From Ruminococcus sp. UBA3286 (lineage in GTDB: Bacteria > Bacillota > Clostridia > Oscillospirales > Ruminococcaceae): a stretch of DNA of 20,355 nt. Shown one piece after another: positions 6,116 to 14,007 of the stretch. The notes beneath the pieces are model-generated. The model was not told the origin of the DNA and did not search any database. It saw nothing but the letters and a program-made list of their open reading frames with translations. Each line of letters starts with the position of its first letter. The first letter of the stretch is position 1. The translations under genes and the position numbers were made by a program. The DNA is taken from the NCBI GenBank assembly GCA_002362135.1, contig DETO01000030.1:1-20355 (forward strand), written 5' to 3'.

Positions 6116-7777
6116 ATGAGCGGAAATTATTTTTGCGAGGGTGTTGAAAAGGCGTCGCAGCGTTCCCTTTTCAATGCGCTCGGACACACTAAAGAGGAAA
6201 TGAAACGTCCTCTCGTTGGTATAGTTTCGTCGTATAACGAGATCGTACCCGGACATATGAATATAGATAAGATAGTTGAAGCCGTAAAGCTCGGCGTTGC
6301 CATGAACGGCGGAACTCCCGTCGTATTCCCTGCTATCGCCGTTTGCGACGGTATCGCTATGGGACATCAGGGAATGAAGTATTCCCTCGTAACGCGCGAT
6401 CTTATTGCGGATTCTACGGAATGCATGGCTCTTGCGCATCATTTCGACGCCCTTGTAATGATACCAAACTGCGATAAGAACGTTCCCGGACTTCTTATGG
6501 CGGCGGCAAGGATCAACGTTCCCACTATTTTCGTAAGCGGAGGCCCTATGCTTGCAGGTCACGTAAAGGGCAAAAAAACGTCCCTTTCGTCCATGTTCGA
6601 AGCTGTCGGCGCTTATACGGCAGGCAAGATGTCGCTTGAAGATGTTGAGGAATACGAAAACAACGCCTGTCCCACCTGCGGTTCATGTTCGGGAATGTAT
6701 ACGGCGAATTCCATGAACTGCCTTACGGAAGTTCTCGGTATGGGACTCAGGGGCAACGGAACTATTCCTGCCGTTTATTCCGAAAGAATCAAGCTTGCAA
6801 AAATGGCCGGTATGCAGGTCATGGAACTCTACAGACAGAATATCCGTCCCCTCGATATCATGACGGAAAAGGCATTTATGAACGCTCTCACGGCGGATAT
6901 GGCTCTCGGCTGCTCGACCAACAGTATGCTTCATCTCCCGGCTATCGCGAACGAGTGCGGAGTGAATATTGATCTCGATATCGCAAACGAGATAAGCGCA
7001 AGAACACCGAATCTCTGTCATCTTGCTCCGGCAGGTCATACCTATATGGAAGACTTGAACGAGGCAGGCGGCGTATATGCAGTTCTCAACGAACTTTCAA
7101 AGAAAGATCTTATCAATACGGACTGCATGACGGTTACGGGCAAGACTGTCGGCGAAAATATTTCGGGCTGCATAAATAAAGATCCCGAAACTATCCGTCC
7201 CATTGACAATCCCTACAGCGAAACAGGCGGAATCGCCGTTCTGCGCGGAAACCTTGCTCCCGACAGATGCGTTGTCAAGAGAAGCGCGGTCGCTCCCGAA
7301 ATGCTCGTTCATAAAGGTCCTGCGCGCGTATTCGACAGCGAAGAGGAAGCTATCAAGGTCATCTACGAAGGCGGTATCAAGGCAGGCGACGTCGTTGTTA
7401 TCCGCTATGAAGGCCCTGCCGGCGGCCCCGGTATGAGAGAGATGCTTTCGCCCACTTCCGCTATACAGGGTGCAGGTCTCGGCTCGACTGTTGCGCTTAT
7501 CACCGACGGCAGATTTTCGGGCGCAACTCGCGGCGCGGCTATCGGTCATGTTTCCCCCGAAGCTGTTAACGGCGGTACTATCGCTTATGTTAAGGACGGC
7601 GATATTATTTCTATCGATATCCCGAACTACAGCATTAATCTCGAAGTTTCCGACGAAGAACTCGCAGAACGCAGAAAGACGATGCCTATCAAGAAAAAGG
7701 AAAACATTACGGGCTATCTCAAGCGTTATGCGGCTATGGTCTCTTCTGCCGATAAGGGAGCTATAATTAACAAATAA
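6116..7777 (+). CDS. ilvD: Dihydroxy-acid dehydratase
   Basis: Fe-S enzyme that dehydrates 2,3-dihydroxy-isovalerate and 2,3-dihydroxy-3-methylvalerate to the 2-oxo acid precursors of Val/Leu and Ile. The 553 aa are standard. Conserved blocks: AVCDGIAMGHQGM (Cys77), MIPNCDKNVPG (Cys119), CPTCGSCSGMYTANSM (Cys185, 188, 191), GPAGGPGMREMLSPTSA and LITDGRFSGATRG. At the position where [2Fe-2S]-type enzymes have a third ligand Cys (PCNxHL), this protein reads VPGHMNID, as in the oxygen-labile [4Fe-4S] E. coli type; the cluster type is inferred from that. ATG 6116 follows GAGGTG (6103-6108). It probably shares a transcript with the unknown gene just upstream. Confidence 0.97.
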   Translation: MSGNYFCEGVEKASQRSLFNALGHTKEEMKRPLVGIVSSYNEIVPGHMNIDKIVEAVKLGVAMNGGTPVVFPAIAVCDGIAMGHQGMKYSLVTRDLIADSTECMALAHHFDALVMIPNCDKNVPGLLMAAARINVPTIFVSGGPMLAGHVKGKKTSLSSMFEAVGAYTAGKMSLEDVEEYENNACPTCGSCSGMYTANSMNCLTEVLGMGLRGNGTIPAVYSERIKLAKMAGMQVMELYRQNIRPLDIMTEKAFMNALTADMALGCSTNSMLHLPAIANECGVNIDLDIANEISARTPNLCHLAPAGHTYMEDLNEAGGVYAVLNELSKKDLINTDCMTVTGKTVGENISGCINKDPETIRPIDNPYSETGGIAVLRGNLAPDRCVVKRSAVAPEMLVHKGPARVFDSEEEAIKVIYEGGIKAGDVVVIRYEGPAGGPGMREMLSPTSAIQGAGLGSTVALITDGRFSGATRGAAIGHVSPEAVNGGTIAYVKDGDIISIDIPNYSINLEVSDEELAERRKTMPIKKKENITGYLKRYAAMVSSADKGAIINK

Positions 7778-7787
7778 ATATAAGCAT

Positions 7788-8000
7788 ATGATCAAAAGTT
7801 TGATATGTATCGCATTCGGTTTTTTTATGCTGCTGACCCCGAAAAAATCTTATGAACGTGCAGAAGAAATAAATCGTAAATTTAATAGACCCCAACTCGA
7901 ACCAAAGTTTTCCAGTATAAAAAGTGCTGTCATATTGTGCAGAATTTCTGGAATACTCATCATTATTATTGGAATATTACTTCTTATTGTAAATACATAA
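7788..8000 (+). CDS. Small two-TM membrane protein, unknown function
   Basis: A 70-aa ORF starting 10 nt after the ilvD stop. It has a hydrophobic N-terminus (about residues 2-17, IKSLICIAFGFFMLL), a charged middle (KKSYERAEEINRKFNRPQLE) and a second hydrophobic segment (about 45-68, AVILCRISGILIIIIGILLLIV), a hairpin-like layout typical of tiny two-TM proteins. No good ribosome site precedes ATG 7788, so it may be translated by coupling to ilvD or weakly. The amphipathic, basic-acidic centre and clean hydrophobic blocks favour a real gene over chance. I assign no family. Confidence 0.6.
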   Translation: MIKSLICIAFGFFMLLTPKKSYERAEEINRKFNRPQLEPKFSSIKSAVILCRISGILIIIIGILLLIVNT

Positions 8001-8008
8001 GTCAATAT

Positions 8009-8037
8009 TTGTTTTGAGAGTTTATTGTAATTATGAT
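8009..8037 (+). promoter_or_regulatory. Candidate promoter of leuCDB
   Basis: TTGTTT (8009-8014) and TATGAT (8032-8037) are spaced by exactly 17 nt in the 91-bp A/T-rich gap before leuC. The predicted start is near 8044, giving a 5' leader of about 48 nt with AAAGGA at 8076-8081. I see no leader ORF, T-box or terminator in this gap. Confidence 0.45.
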
Positions 8038-8091
8038 TTAACATGAAAACAATAGAATAACAAAATCTAAATCCGAAAGGAATGATCAAAA

Positions 8092-9360
8092 ATGGGTATG
8101 ACAATGACGCAGAAAATTCTTGCGGCTCATGCAGGACTGGAAAGCGTTCAGGCAGGACAGCTTATCCTCGCCAATCTTGATCTGGTACTCGGCAACGATA
8201 TTACATCGCCCGTAGCTATCAAGGAATTTGCAAAACTCAATAAAGACGGCGTTTTCGATAAAAATAAAGTGACCATGGTAATGGATCACTTCGCTCCGAA
8301 TAAGGATATCAAGGCTGCCGAGCAGTGCAAAATGTGCCGCGATTTCTGCGGAGAAAACGATGTTAAAAATTTCTACGACGTGGGCGAAATGGGCATCGAA
8401 CACGCGCTGCTTCCCGAAAAAGGTCTTGTTTCCGCTGGTTACTGCGTTATCGGCGCGGATTCTCATACCTGCACATACGGCGCGCTGGGAGCGTTTTCAA
8501 CGGGCGTAGGCTCGACGGATATGGCTTGCGGAATGGCTATAGGCAAAGCTTGGTTCAAAGTTCCGTCGGCTATCAAATTCGATCTGACGGGCAGTCTGCG
8601 CAAGTATGTTTCGGGCAAGGACGTTATCCTGCACATTATCGGCATGATAGGCGTTGACGGCGCGCTGTACCGCTCTATGGAATTCACGGGCGAGGGACTT
8701 GCTTCGCTTTCTATGGCAGATCGGCTCTGCATCGCCAACATGGCTATCGAAGCAGGCGCGAAGAACGGAATTTTCGAGGTCGATCAGATCACGCTCGATT
8801 ACATTAAGGAGCATAACGGCGCAGAACCCGTAATTTACAAGGCGGACGACGACGCAGTTTACGACGAAGTAATTGAGATAAACCTTTCCGATATCGAGCC
8901 GACTGTATCGTTTCCGCATCTGCCCGAAAATGCAAAAACTTTCAGCGAATTCGGCGATATAAAGATAGATCAGGTAGTTATCGGCTCATGCACCAACGGC
9001 AGACTGGAAGATCTTCAGGAAGCCGCCGAGATAATGAAGGGCAGAAAATGTGCCAAAGGAGTACGTGTAATTGTAATTCCTGCGACTCAGAAAATTTACC
9101 TTGACGCTATGGAACAGGGACTTCTGAAGATATTCATCGAAAGCGGCGCGGTAGTTTCAACTCCCACCTGCGGCCCTTGTCTCGGCGGTTATATGGGAAT
9201 TCTTGCGGCAGGCGAACGCGCTGTAGCTACAACTAACCGCAATTTCGTCGGCAGAATGGGTCACGTCGAATCTGAAATTTATCTCGCAAGCCCTGCTGTT
9301 GCGGCGGCAAGCGCGGTTACAGGCAAAATAACAAGTCCCTGGGAGGTAATGGGAAAATGA
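8092..9360 (+). CDS. leuC: 3-isopropylmalate dehydratase large subunit
   Basis: Aconitase-family subunit carrying the [4Fe-4S] cluster; with LeuD it isomerises 2-isopropylmalate to 3-isopropylmalate. The 422-aa length matches the shorter LeuC/HacA class found in Clostridia and archaea, not the roughly 465-aa E. coli type. Signature blocks: GADSHTCTYGALGAFSTGVGS, GSCTNGRLEDL (Cys300) and TPTCGPCLGGYMG (Cys360 and Cys363); the three Cys should ligate the cluster. ATG 8092 has AAAGGA (8076-8081) 10 nt upstream. The stop overlaps the leuD start (ATGA at 9357-9360), so the two subunits are translationally coupled. Confidence 0.97.
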   Translation: MGMTMTQKILAAHAGLESVQAGQLILANLDLVLGNDITSPVAIKEFAKLNKDGVFDKNKVTMVMDHFAPNKDIKAAEQCKMCRDFCGENDVKNFYDVGEMGIEHALLPEKGLVSAGYCVIGADSHTCTYGALGAFSTGVGSTDMACGMAIGKAWFKVPSAIKFDLTGSLRKYVSGKDVILHIIGMIGVDGALYRSMEFTGEGLASLSMADRLCIANMAIEAGAKNGIFEVDQITLDYIKEHNGAEPVIYKADDDAVYDEVIEINLSDIEPTVSFPHLPENAKTFSEFGDIKIDQVVIGSCTNGRLEDLQEAAEIMKGRKCAKGVRVIVIPATQKIYLDAMEQGLLKIFIESGAVVSTPTCGPCLGGYMGILAAGERAVATTNRNFVGRMGHVESEIYLASPAVAAASAVTGKITSPWEVMGK

Positions 9361-9851
9361 AATATACAGGAAATGTTATCAAATACGGCGACAATGTTGA
9401 TACCGACGTTATAATCCCTGCACGCTACCTTAATACCAGCGACCACAAGGAACTTGCTTCTCACTGCATGGAAGATCTCGACAAGACTTTCGTAAGCCGC
9501 GTTCAGAACGGCGATATTATTACGGCAGGTCAGAATTTCGGCTGCGGTTCTTCCCGTGAACACGCTCCTATCGCTATAAAGGCAAGCGGAGTTTCGCTCG
9601 TTATCGCAAAGAGTTTTGCAAGAATTTTCTACAGAAATTCCATAAATATCGGTCTTGCTATCGTGGAATGCCCCGAAGCCGTCGACGGAATTTCCGAGGG
9701 CGATAAAGTCGAAGCCGATCTGGACAACGGAATTATCAGAAATCTTACAACAGGCACGGAATTCAAAACCGAGCCGTTCCCCGAATTCGTGCAGAAGATC
9801 ATTGAAAACGGCGGACTTATCAAGTCTATTGCCGACGGCGTTATAAAATAA
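9357..9851 (+). CDS. leuD: 3-isopropylmalate dehydratase small subunit
   Basis: Swivelling aconitase domain 4 that completes the active site of LeuC. The 164-aa length is that of the short LeuD class that pairs with 420-aa LeuC proteins. Conserved: YGDNVDTDVIIPARYL near the N-terminus, NFGCGSSREHAP (the substrate-binding loop) and FARIFYRNSINIGLAIVEC. Its ATG overlaps the leuC stop by 4 nt and follows GGGAGG (9340-9345). Confidence 0.97.
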   Translation: MKYTGNVIKYGDNVDTDVIIPARYLNTSDHKELASHCMEDLDKTFVSRVQNGDIITAGQNFGCGSSREHAPIAIKASGVSLVIAKSFARIFYRNSINIGLAIVECPEAVDGISEGDKVEADLDNGIIRNLTTGTEFKTEPFPEFVQKIIENGGLIKSIADGVIK

Positions 9852-9867
9852 GGGGGAGGTATTAATT

Positions 9868-10941
9868 ATGGAATTCAACATAGCGCTTCTTAAAGGCGAC
9901 GGAATAGGCCCAGAGATCGTGGACAGCGCCGTTGCCGTGCTTGAAAAAACAGCTGAAAAATTCGGACATAAGTTCAATTTTACACCTTATCTTATCGGCG
10001 GCTGCGCAATTGACGCAACGGGCAAGCCCTTGCCGCAGGAAACCGTAGACGGCTGTCTTGCAAGCGACAGCGTTCTTCTTGGCGCGGTAGGAGGCCCTAA
10101 GTGGGACGATCAGCCGGGTGAGAACCGCCCCGAAAAGGCTCTCCTCGGAATCCGCTCCGCTCTTGAACTTTACACTAATCTTCGTCCTGCAAAGCTTTAT
10201 CCCGCGCTCAGAAACGCATCTCCGCTCAAAGACGAGATAGTCGGCGACGGTTTTGATCTTATGATCGTCCGCGAACTCACGGGCGGCATCTACTTCGGCG
10301 ACCGCGGCTACAGACAGGGAAAATACGGCGAGGAGGCTTACGATACGGAAGCGTACAGCGTTACCGAGATAGAGCGTATCGGACGCGTCGCATTTGATTC
10401 CGCAATGAAGAGAAACAAGAAGCTTTGCAGCATAGATAAGGCGAATGTTCTGGAATCTTCACGTCTCTGGAGAAAAACGATGCACAAGCTTGCCGAGGAA
10501 TATCCAGAAGTCGAATACAGCGATATGTTCGTTGACAACGCGGCTATGCAGCTTGTTCGCAATCCTCGTCAGTTTGACGTTATCGTTACTTCGAATATGT
10601 TCGGCGACATTCTTTCCGATGAAGCGTCGCAGATAACAGGCTCGATAGGTATGCTTGCTTCCGCTTCAATGGGCGCAACTACGCGCGGAATGTACGAGCC
10701 GATACATGGTTCAGCGCCCGATATCGCAGGTCAGAACAAGGCGAATCCGATCGCTACTATTCTTTCGGCGGCGATGATGCTGCGATTCTCGTTCGGTCTT
10801 TCAGATGAAGCCGACGCTATCGAAAAAGCCGTTGACGACGTGCTTAACGCAGGCTGGAGAACTGCCGATCTGGTGGGCAGTTCGAAAGTTGAGCCGCTTA
10901 CCTGCACCGAAATTACAGAAAAGATATTAGAGGCGTTATAA
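9868..10941 (+). CDS. leuB: 3-isopropylmalate dehydrogenase
   Basis: NAD-dependent oxidative decarboxylation of 3-isopropylmalate to 2-oxoisocaproate, the last leucine-specific step before transamination. The 357 aa are normal. Motifs: LLKGDGIGPEIV at the N-terminus, LRPAKLYP, VRELTGGIYFGDRG, the metal-site NMFGDILSDEASQITGSIG, and the NAD-binding YEPIHGSAPDIAGQNKANP typical of LeuB rather than isocitrate dehydrogenase. ATG 9868 is preceded by a strong GGGGGAGG (9852-9859), and only 16 nt separate it from leuD, so leuCDB form one unit. The next gene begins 1 nt after the stop. Confidence 0.97.
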   Translation: MEFNIALLKGDGIGPEIVDSAVAVLEKTAEKFGHKFNFTPYLIGGCAIDATGKPLPQETVDGCLASDSVLLGAVGGPKWDDQPGENRPEKALLGIRSALELYTNLRPAKLYPALRNASPLKDEIVGDGFDLMIVRELTGGIYFGDRGYRQGKYGEEAYDTEAYSVTEIERIGRVAFDSAMKRNKKLCSIDKANVLESSRLWRKTMHKLAEEYPEVEYSDMFVDNAAMQLVRNPRQFDVIVTSNMFGDILSDEASQITGSIGMLASASMGATTRGMYEPIHGSAPDIAGQNKANPIATILSAAMMLRFSFGLSDEADAIEKAVDDVLNAGWRTADLVGSSKVEPLTCTEITEKILEAL

Positions 10942-10942
10942 A

Positions 10943-12145
10943 ATGAGCAATATTCGTGAAAAGCTTGACGATCTTTACTGCGGACTTTCTTCTCTTGCAA
11001 TTTTCCGCGGGCTTCTCAAAGATCCTGTTATCTCTGCTCTTGCAAAACTTATCGGCGAACAGGGAGAACAGGGCAGCTTTAACATCAACAGTTACGCAGA
11101 ATTTGTTTCGGAATTATATAAGCATGGTTCTGATCTGGGAAAATATATATTTCGTGCAGTATGTGAAGATGAAAACTTTTATATTATCGGAAAGGCTAAG
11201 GGAAAAGGCTTCGGGGAATGCATTGAAACGGCTGTTCTGAATGAACTCGACATATTGCAGAAGACCGCGCAGCTTACTCCGCAGGAACTGCAATTCGGCT
11301 ATTACCGCTGCGTTACGCTTCCGGAGTGGAAATGCTCTTCCGCCGATCTCGTTTCCGAATATAAAAACCGCATTGAGAATATCGGAAAGTATGGCTACGG
11401 TCATTTTGCCAAGCATACCATGTTTATTCTCAGGGACGGCGAACCCGTACCCGTCAGATATCCCGATCCGCAGCGGCTTTCGGAACTTTTCGGTTACGAA
11501 AGACAGCGACAGGCGGTCATGGCGAATACTCGCGCTCTTGCCGAGGGAAAACACGCCCAGAACGCTTTGCTTTACGGCGACGCAGGCACGGGAAAATCTT
11601 CAACGGTAAAAGCGGCTGTAAACGAATACGCGCACATGGGACTGCGGCTTATTGAGATAACAAAAGAGCAGCTTCGCGATATTCCCGTACTTATCGACCG
11701 TTTAAGCGAAAATCCGCTGAAATTTATCATATATATCGACGATCTCACTTTCTCCGAGGGTGAAAACTGCTTCGGCGCGCTGAAAGCGGCTCTGGAAGGC
11801 TCGGTATCCGCAAGAGCGCAGAATATAGCCATTTACGCTACGAGCAACCGCCGTCATCTTGTTAAGGAAAGCTTTTCCGACCGCGAGGGCGACGACGTTC
11901 ACCGCAACGATACGATGCAGGAACTCCTGTCCCTTTCGGCAAGATTCGGACTGCGCGTAAGTTTCAGCCGTCCCGATAAAAAGGATTATACGGCTATCGC
12001 GGCTGAACTTGCAAAGATTCACGGAATTGAGATGCCGTTTGAGGAATTATCGCTGAAAGCGGAGCAATTCGCGATATCGTCAGGAAACGGACGTTCTCCG
12101 CGTACTGCGAAACAATTTATAAATCAATTGATTATGGAGATGTAA
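10943..12145 (+). CDS. DUF815-type ATPase
   Basis: A 400-aa P-loop ATPase resembling the DUF815 family (AAA-like, predicted, role unknown). The N-terminal 200 residues are a family-specific helical region. Walker A is GDAGTGKSS (Gly212-Ser220) and Walker B ends in IYIDDLTF with Asp266-Asp267. A sensor-like block, NIAIYATSNRRHLVKESFSDR, follows, and the C-terminal part continues to about residue 400. The start is 1 nt after leuB with only a weak ribosome site, so translation is likely coupled to leuB. The gene lies between leucine and isoleucine genes with no visible enzymatic tie to them. Family naming rests on recalled motif pattern (YGDAGTGKSS with NRRHL and the SFSDRxGD stretch), not on a search. 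Confidence 0.85.
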   Translation: MSNIREKLDDLYCGLSSLAIFRGLLKDPVISALAKLIGEQGEQGSFNINSYAEFVSELYKHGSDLGKYIFRAVCEDENFYIIGKAKGKGFGECIETAVLNELDILQKTAQLTPQELQFGYYRCVTLPEWKCSSADLVSEYKNRIENIGKYGYGHFAKHTMFILRDGEPVPVRYPDPQRLSELFGYERQRQAVMANTRALAEGKHAQNALLYGDAGTGKSSTVKAAVNEYAHMGLRLIEITKEQLRDIPVLIDRLSENPLKFIIYIDDLTFSEGENCFGALKAALEGSVSARAQNIAIYATSNRRHLVKESFSDREGDDVHRNDTMQELLSLSARFGLRVSFSRPDKKDYTAIAAELAKIHGIEMPFEELSLKAEQFAISSGNGRSPRTAKQFINQLIMEM

Positions 12146-12147
12146 AA

Positions 12148-13347
12148 ATGCTTTCACTTGATAAAGTTTATCATGCAAAATATATCCTGAAACAAGTTAT
12201 CCGTGAGACAGACGTTATTCATGCGCCGAAGATCAATCCTGAATCGAATATATGGCTTAAAACGGAGAATCTTCAGATAACAGGTTCGTTCAAGGTGCGC
12301 GGCGCTTATTATAAGATGTCATGCCTTTCGGACGAGGAAAAGGCTAAGGGCGTTATCGCGTGTTCGGCTGGAAATCATGCTCAGGGCGTTGCTCTTGCCG
12401 CCGCGCGCAACGGCATCAAATCCGTTATTTGTCTTCCCGACGGCGCGCCTATATCCAAGGTTGAAGCTACAAAAAGCTATGGTGCGGAAGTATGTCTGGT
12501 AAATGGCGTTTACGACGACGCCTATGCCGAGGCTCTCCGTCAGCGCGACGAATACGGATATACTTTCATTCATCCGTTTGACGACGAAAATGTTATAGCA
12601 GGTCAGGGAACTATCGGTCTTGAACTTATCGAGCAGATTCCCGATATGGACGCGGTCATCGTCCCTATTGGCGGCGGCGGACTTATTTCGGGAGTTGCTT
12701 TCGCTATAAAGAGCCTGAATCCCAATATCAAGGTATACGGAGTTCAGGCGGCAGGCGCGCCGAGTATGTTCAATTCTATACGCGACAATCAGATAGAAAC
12801 TCTCGAAAGCGTTTCGACTATTGCCGACGGAATCGCCGTAAAAGAACCGGGTGAGAATACTTTCAAGCTTATTTCGGAGTACGTTGACGAGATAGTTACC
12901 GTCACAGACGACGAAATTTCAGCGGCAATTCTCGCCCTTATGGAGCAGCAAAAGCTCGTTACAGAGGGCGCAGGAGCAGTTCCGGTGGCGGCGGCAATGT
13001 TCAATAAAGTTCCCGTAAAGGGCAAAAAAGTTGTCTGTCTGCTTTCGGGAGGAAATATTGATGTTACGATACTTTCACGCGTTATCAAGCGCGGTCTGCT
13101 CATGACCGGAAGAAACAGCACCCTCAACATCGAACTGATCGACAAACCCGGTCAGCTTATGGACGTTTCTAAGATAATCGCCGATCTTGGCGGAAACGTT
13201 ATTTCCATTCATCACGAGCGCGCAAACGAAGGCTCGGCAGTCAACGGCTGCTATCTCAGAATAGTGCTTGAAACGAGAAATTACGAGCATATCGAGCAGA
13301 TAAAAAATGCGCTGAAATCAAACGGATTCAAGATAACAAATGATTAA
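12148..13347 (+). CDS. ilvA: Threonine ammonia-lyase with C-terminal ACT domain
   Basis: PLP enzyme that converts threonine to 2-oxobutyrate and ammonia, feeding isoleucine synthesis. PLP binds Lys49 in GSFKVRGAYYK; the phosphate loop is GGGGLISG (from Gly175), with SAGNHAQGVA between them. The catalytic core spans about residues 1-315, and a single ACT domain (about 321-399, LNIELIDKPGQLMDV...) follows. This 399-aa, one-ACT form is shorter than E. coli IlvA, which has two ACT-like repeats. The context, in a BCAA cluster and followed by ridA, argues for a biosynthetic role over the catabolic TdcB type. ATG 12148 is 2 nt after the ATPase stop, with GGAGA upstream (12136-12140). Confidence 0.95.
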   Translation: MLSLDKVYHAKYILKQVIRETDVIHAPKINPESNIWLKTENLQITGSFKVRGAYYKMSCLSDEEKAKGVIACSAGNHAQGVALAAARNGIKSVICLPDGAPISKVEATKSYGAEVCLVNGVYDDAYAEALRQRDEYGYTFIHPFDDENVIAGQGTIGLELIEQIPDMDAVIVPIGGGGLISGVAFAIKSLNPNIKVYGVQAAGAPSMFNSIRDNQIETLESVSTIADGIAVKEPGENTFKLISEYVDEIVTVTDDEISAAILALMEQQKLVTEGAGAVPVAAAMFNKVPVKGKKVVCLLSGGNIDVTILSRVIKRGLLMTGRNSTLNIELIDKPGQLMDVSKIIADLGGNVISIHHERANEGSAVNGCYLRIVLETRNYEHIEQIKNALKSNGFKITND

Positions 13348-13362
13348 TGGGAGGAATCTACT

Positions 13363-13740
13363 ATGATAAAAATCCACACTGAAAAAGCGCCTGCCGCAGT
13401 AGGCCCTTATTCTCAGGCTGTCGTTTCCAACGGAATGGTATACACAAGCGGTCAGATCGCTATAAATCCGCTCACAAACACGGTTGAGGCTGCTACTATC
13501 GAAGAGCAGACCGAGCAGGTAATGAAAAATCTCGGCGCTGTTCTCAGAACGGCAGGCTCTTCATTTGAAAAAGCTGTAAAAACTACCTGCTTTCTGGCAG
13601 ATATGAATGATTTTGCCGCATTCAACGAAATATACGGCAAATATTTTACGGAACTTCCTGCAAGAAGCTGCGTAGCGGTAAAAACGCTGCCTAAGAACGT
13701 TCTTGTTGAAGTTGAAGTAATTGCCGAATCCAATCTTTAA
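13363..13740 (+). CDS. ridA: RidA, reactive imine/enamine deaminase
   Basis: Hydrolyses 2-aminoacrylate and 2-iminobutanoate released by PLP enzymes such as IlvA, yielding 2-oxo acids and preventing PLP-enzyme damage. The 125-aa length is typical. Signature: GPYSQAVVSNGMVYTSGQIA near the N-terminus and LPARSCVAVKTLPKNVLVEVEVIA at the C-terminus, with the conserved catalytic Arg101. It follows ilvA by 15 nt with a strong GGGAGGA ribosome site (13349-13355), so it is probably co-expressed with its substrate-producing partner. Confidence 0.97.
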   Translation: MIKIHTEKAPAAVGPYSQAVVSNGMVYTSGQIAINPLTNTVEAATIEEQTEQVMKNLGAVLRTAGSSFEKAVKTTCFLADMNDFAAFNEIYGKYFTELPARSCVAVKTLPKNVLVEVEVIAESNL

Positions 13741-13790
13741 AATTAAAATTGCACTGCCGCTGCGAAATTTTGTTTTGCCATACTGCCTTA

Positions 13791-13823
13791 TGCAGGAAAC
13801 GCTGTTTCTCGTTATCTCCTGCA
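13791..13823 (+). other. Hairpin downstream of ridA
   Basis: TGCAGGA (13791-13797) pairs with TCCTGCA (13817-13823), and an inner GAAAC/GTTTC hairpin can form in the loop. No T-run follows, so it is not a standard terminator; it may stabilise the 3' end of the ridA transcript. Confidence 0.4.
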
Positions 13824-13849
13824 AAGATGTTACTCTATCGAAATCAACC

Positions 13850-13971
13850 TTGTATTTTTTCTATCCCTTATGGGATAGAAAAAATACAAAAATTGGGTTT
13901 CAAAAGGGTGAAGCACCCTTTTGCAGGGGGTGTCGGGGGACAGCGTCCCCTGACATAATGCCGTAAGGCAT
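13850..13971 (+). repeat. Tandem array of four hairpins (probable intergenic repeat)
   Basis: Four consecutive palindromes fill this stretch. (1) TTGTATTTTTTCTATCCC (13850-13867) with its perfect complement at 13872-13889, 18 bp and a TTAT loop. (2) CAAAAGGGTG (13901-13910) with CACCCTTTTG (13914-13923), 10 bp and an AAG loop. (3) TGTCGGGGGAC (13931-13941) with GTCCCCTGACA (13945-13955), 11 bp with one G-U. (4) ATGCC/GGCAT (13958-13962, 13967-13971) with a GTAA loop. Overlapping ORFs here have no ribosome sites or family resemblance. The layout suggests a dispersed palindromic element that can also act as transcription punctuation. Confidence 0.6.
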
Positions 13972-14007
13972 AAACAATGGCAGCAACAGCAGGAACGGAG
14001 GTTTTTT

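Noticed and set aside
13721..13966. ORFs (+ and -) in the spacer after ridA
   Set aside because: They read through palindromic repeats, have no ribosome site and give translations with no recognisable features.
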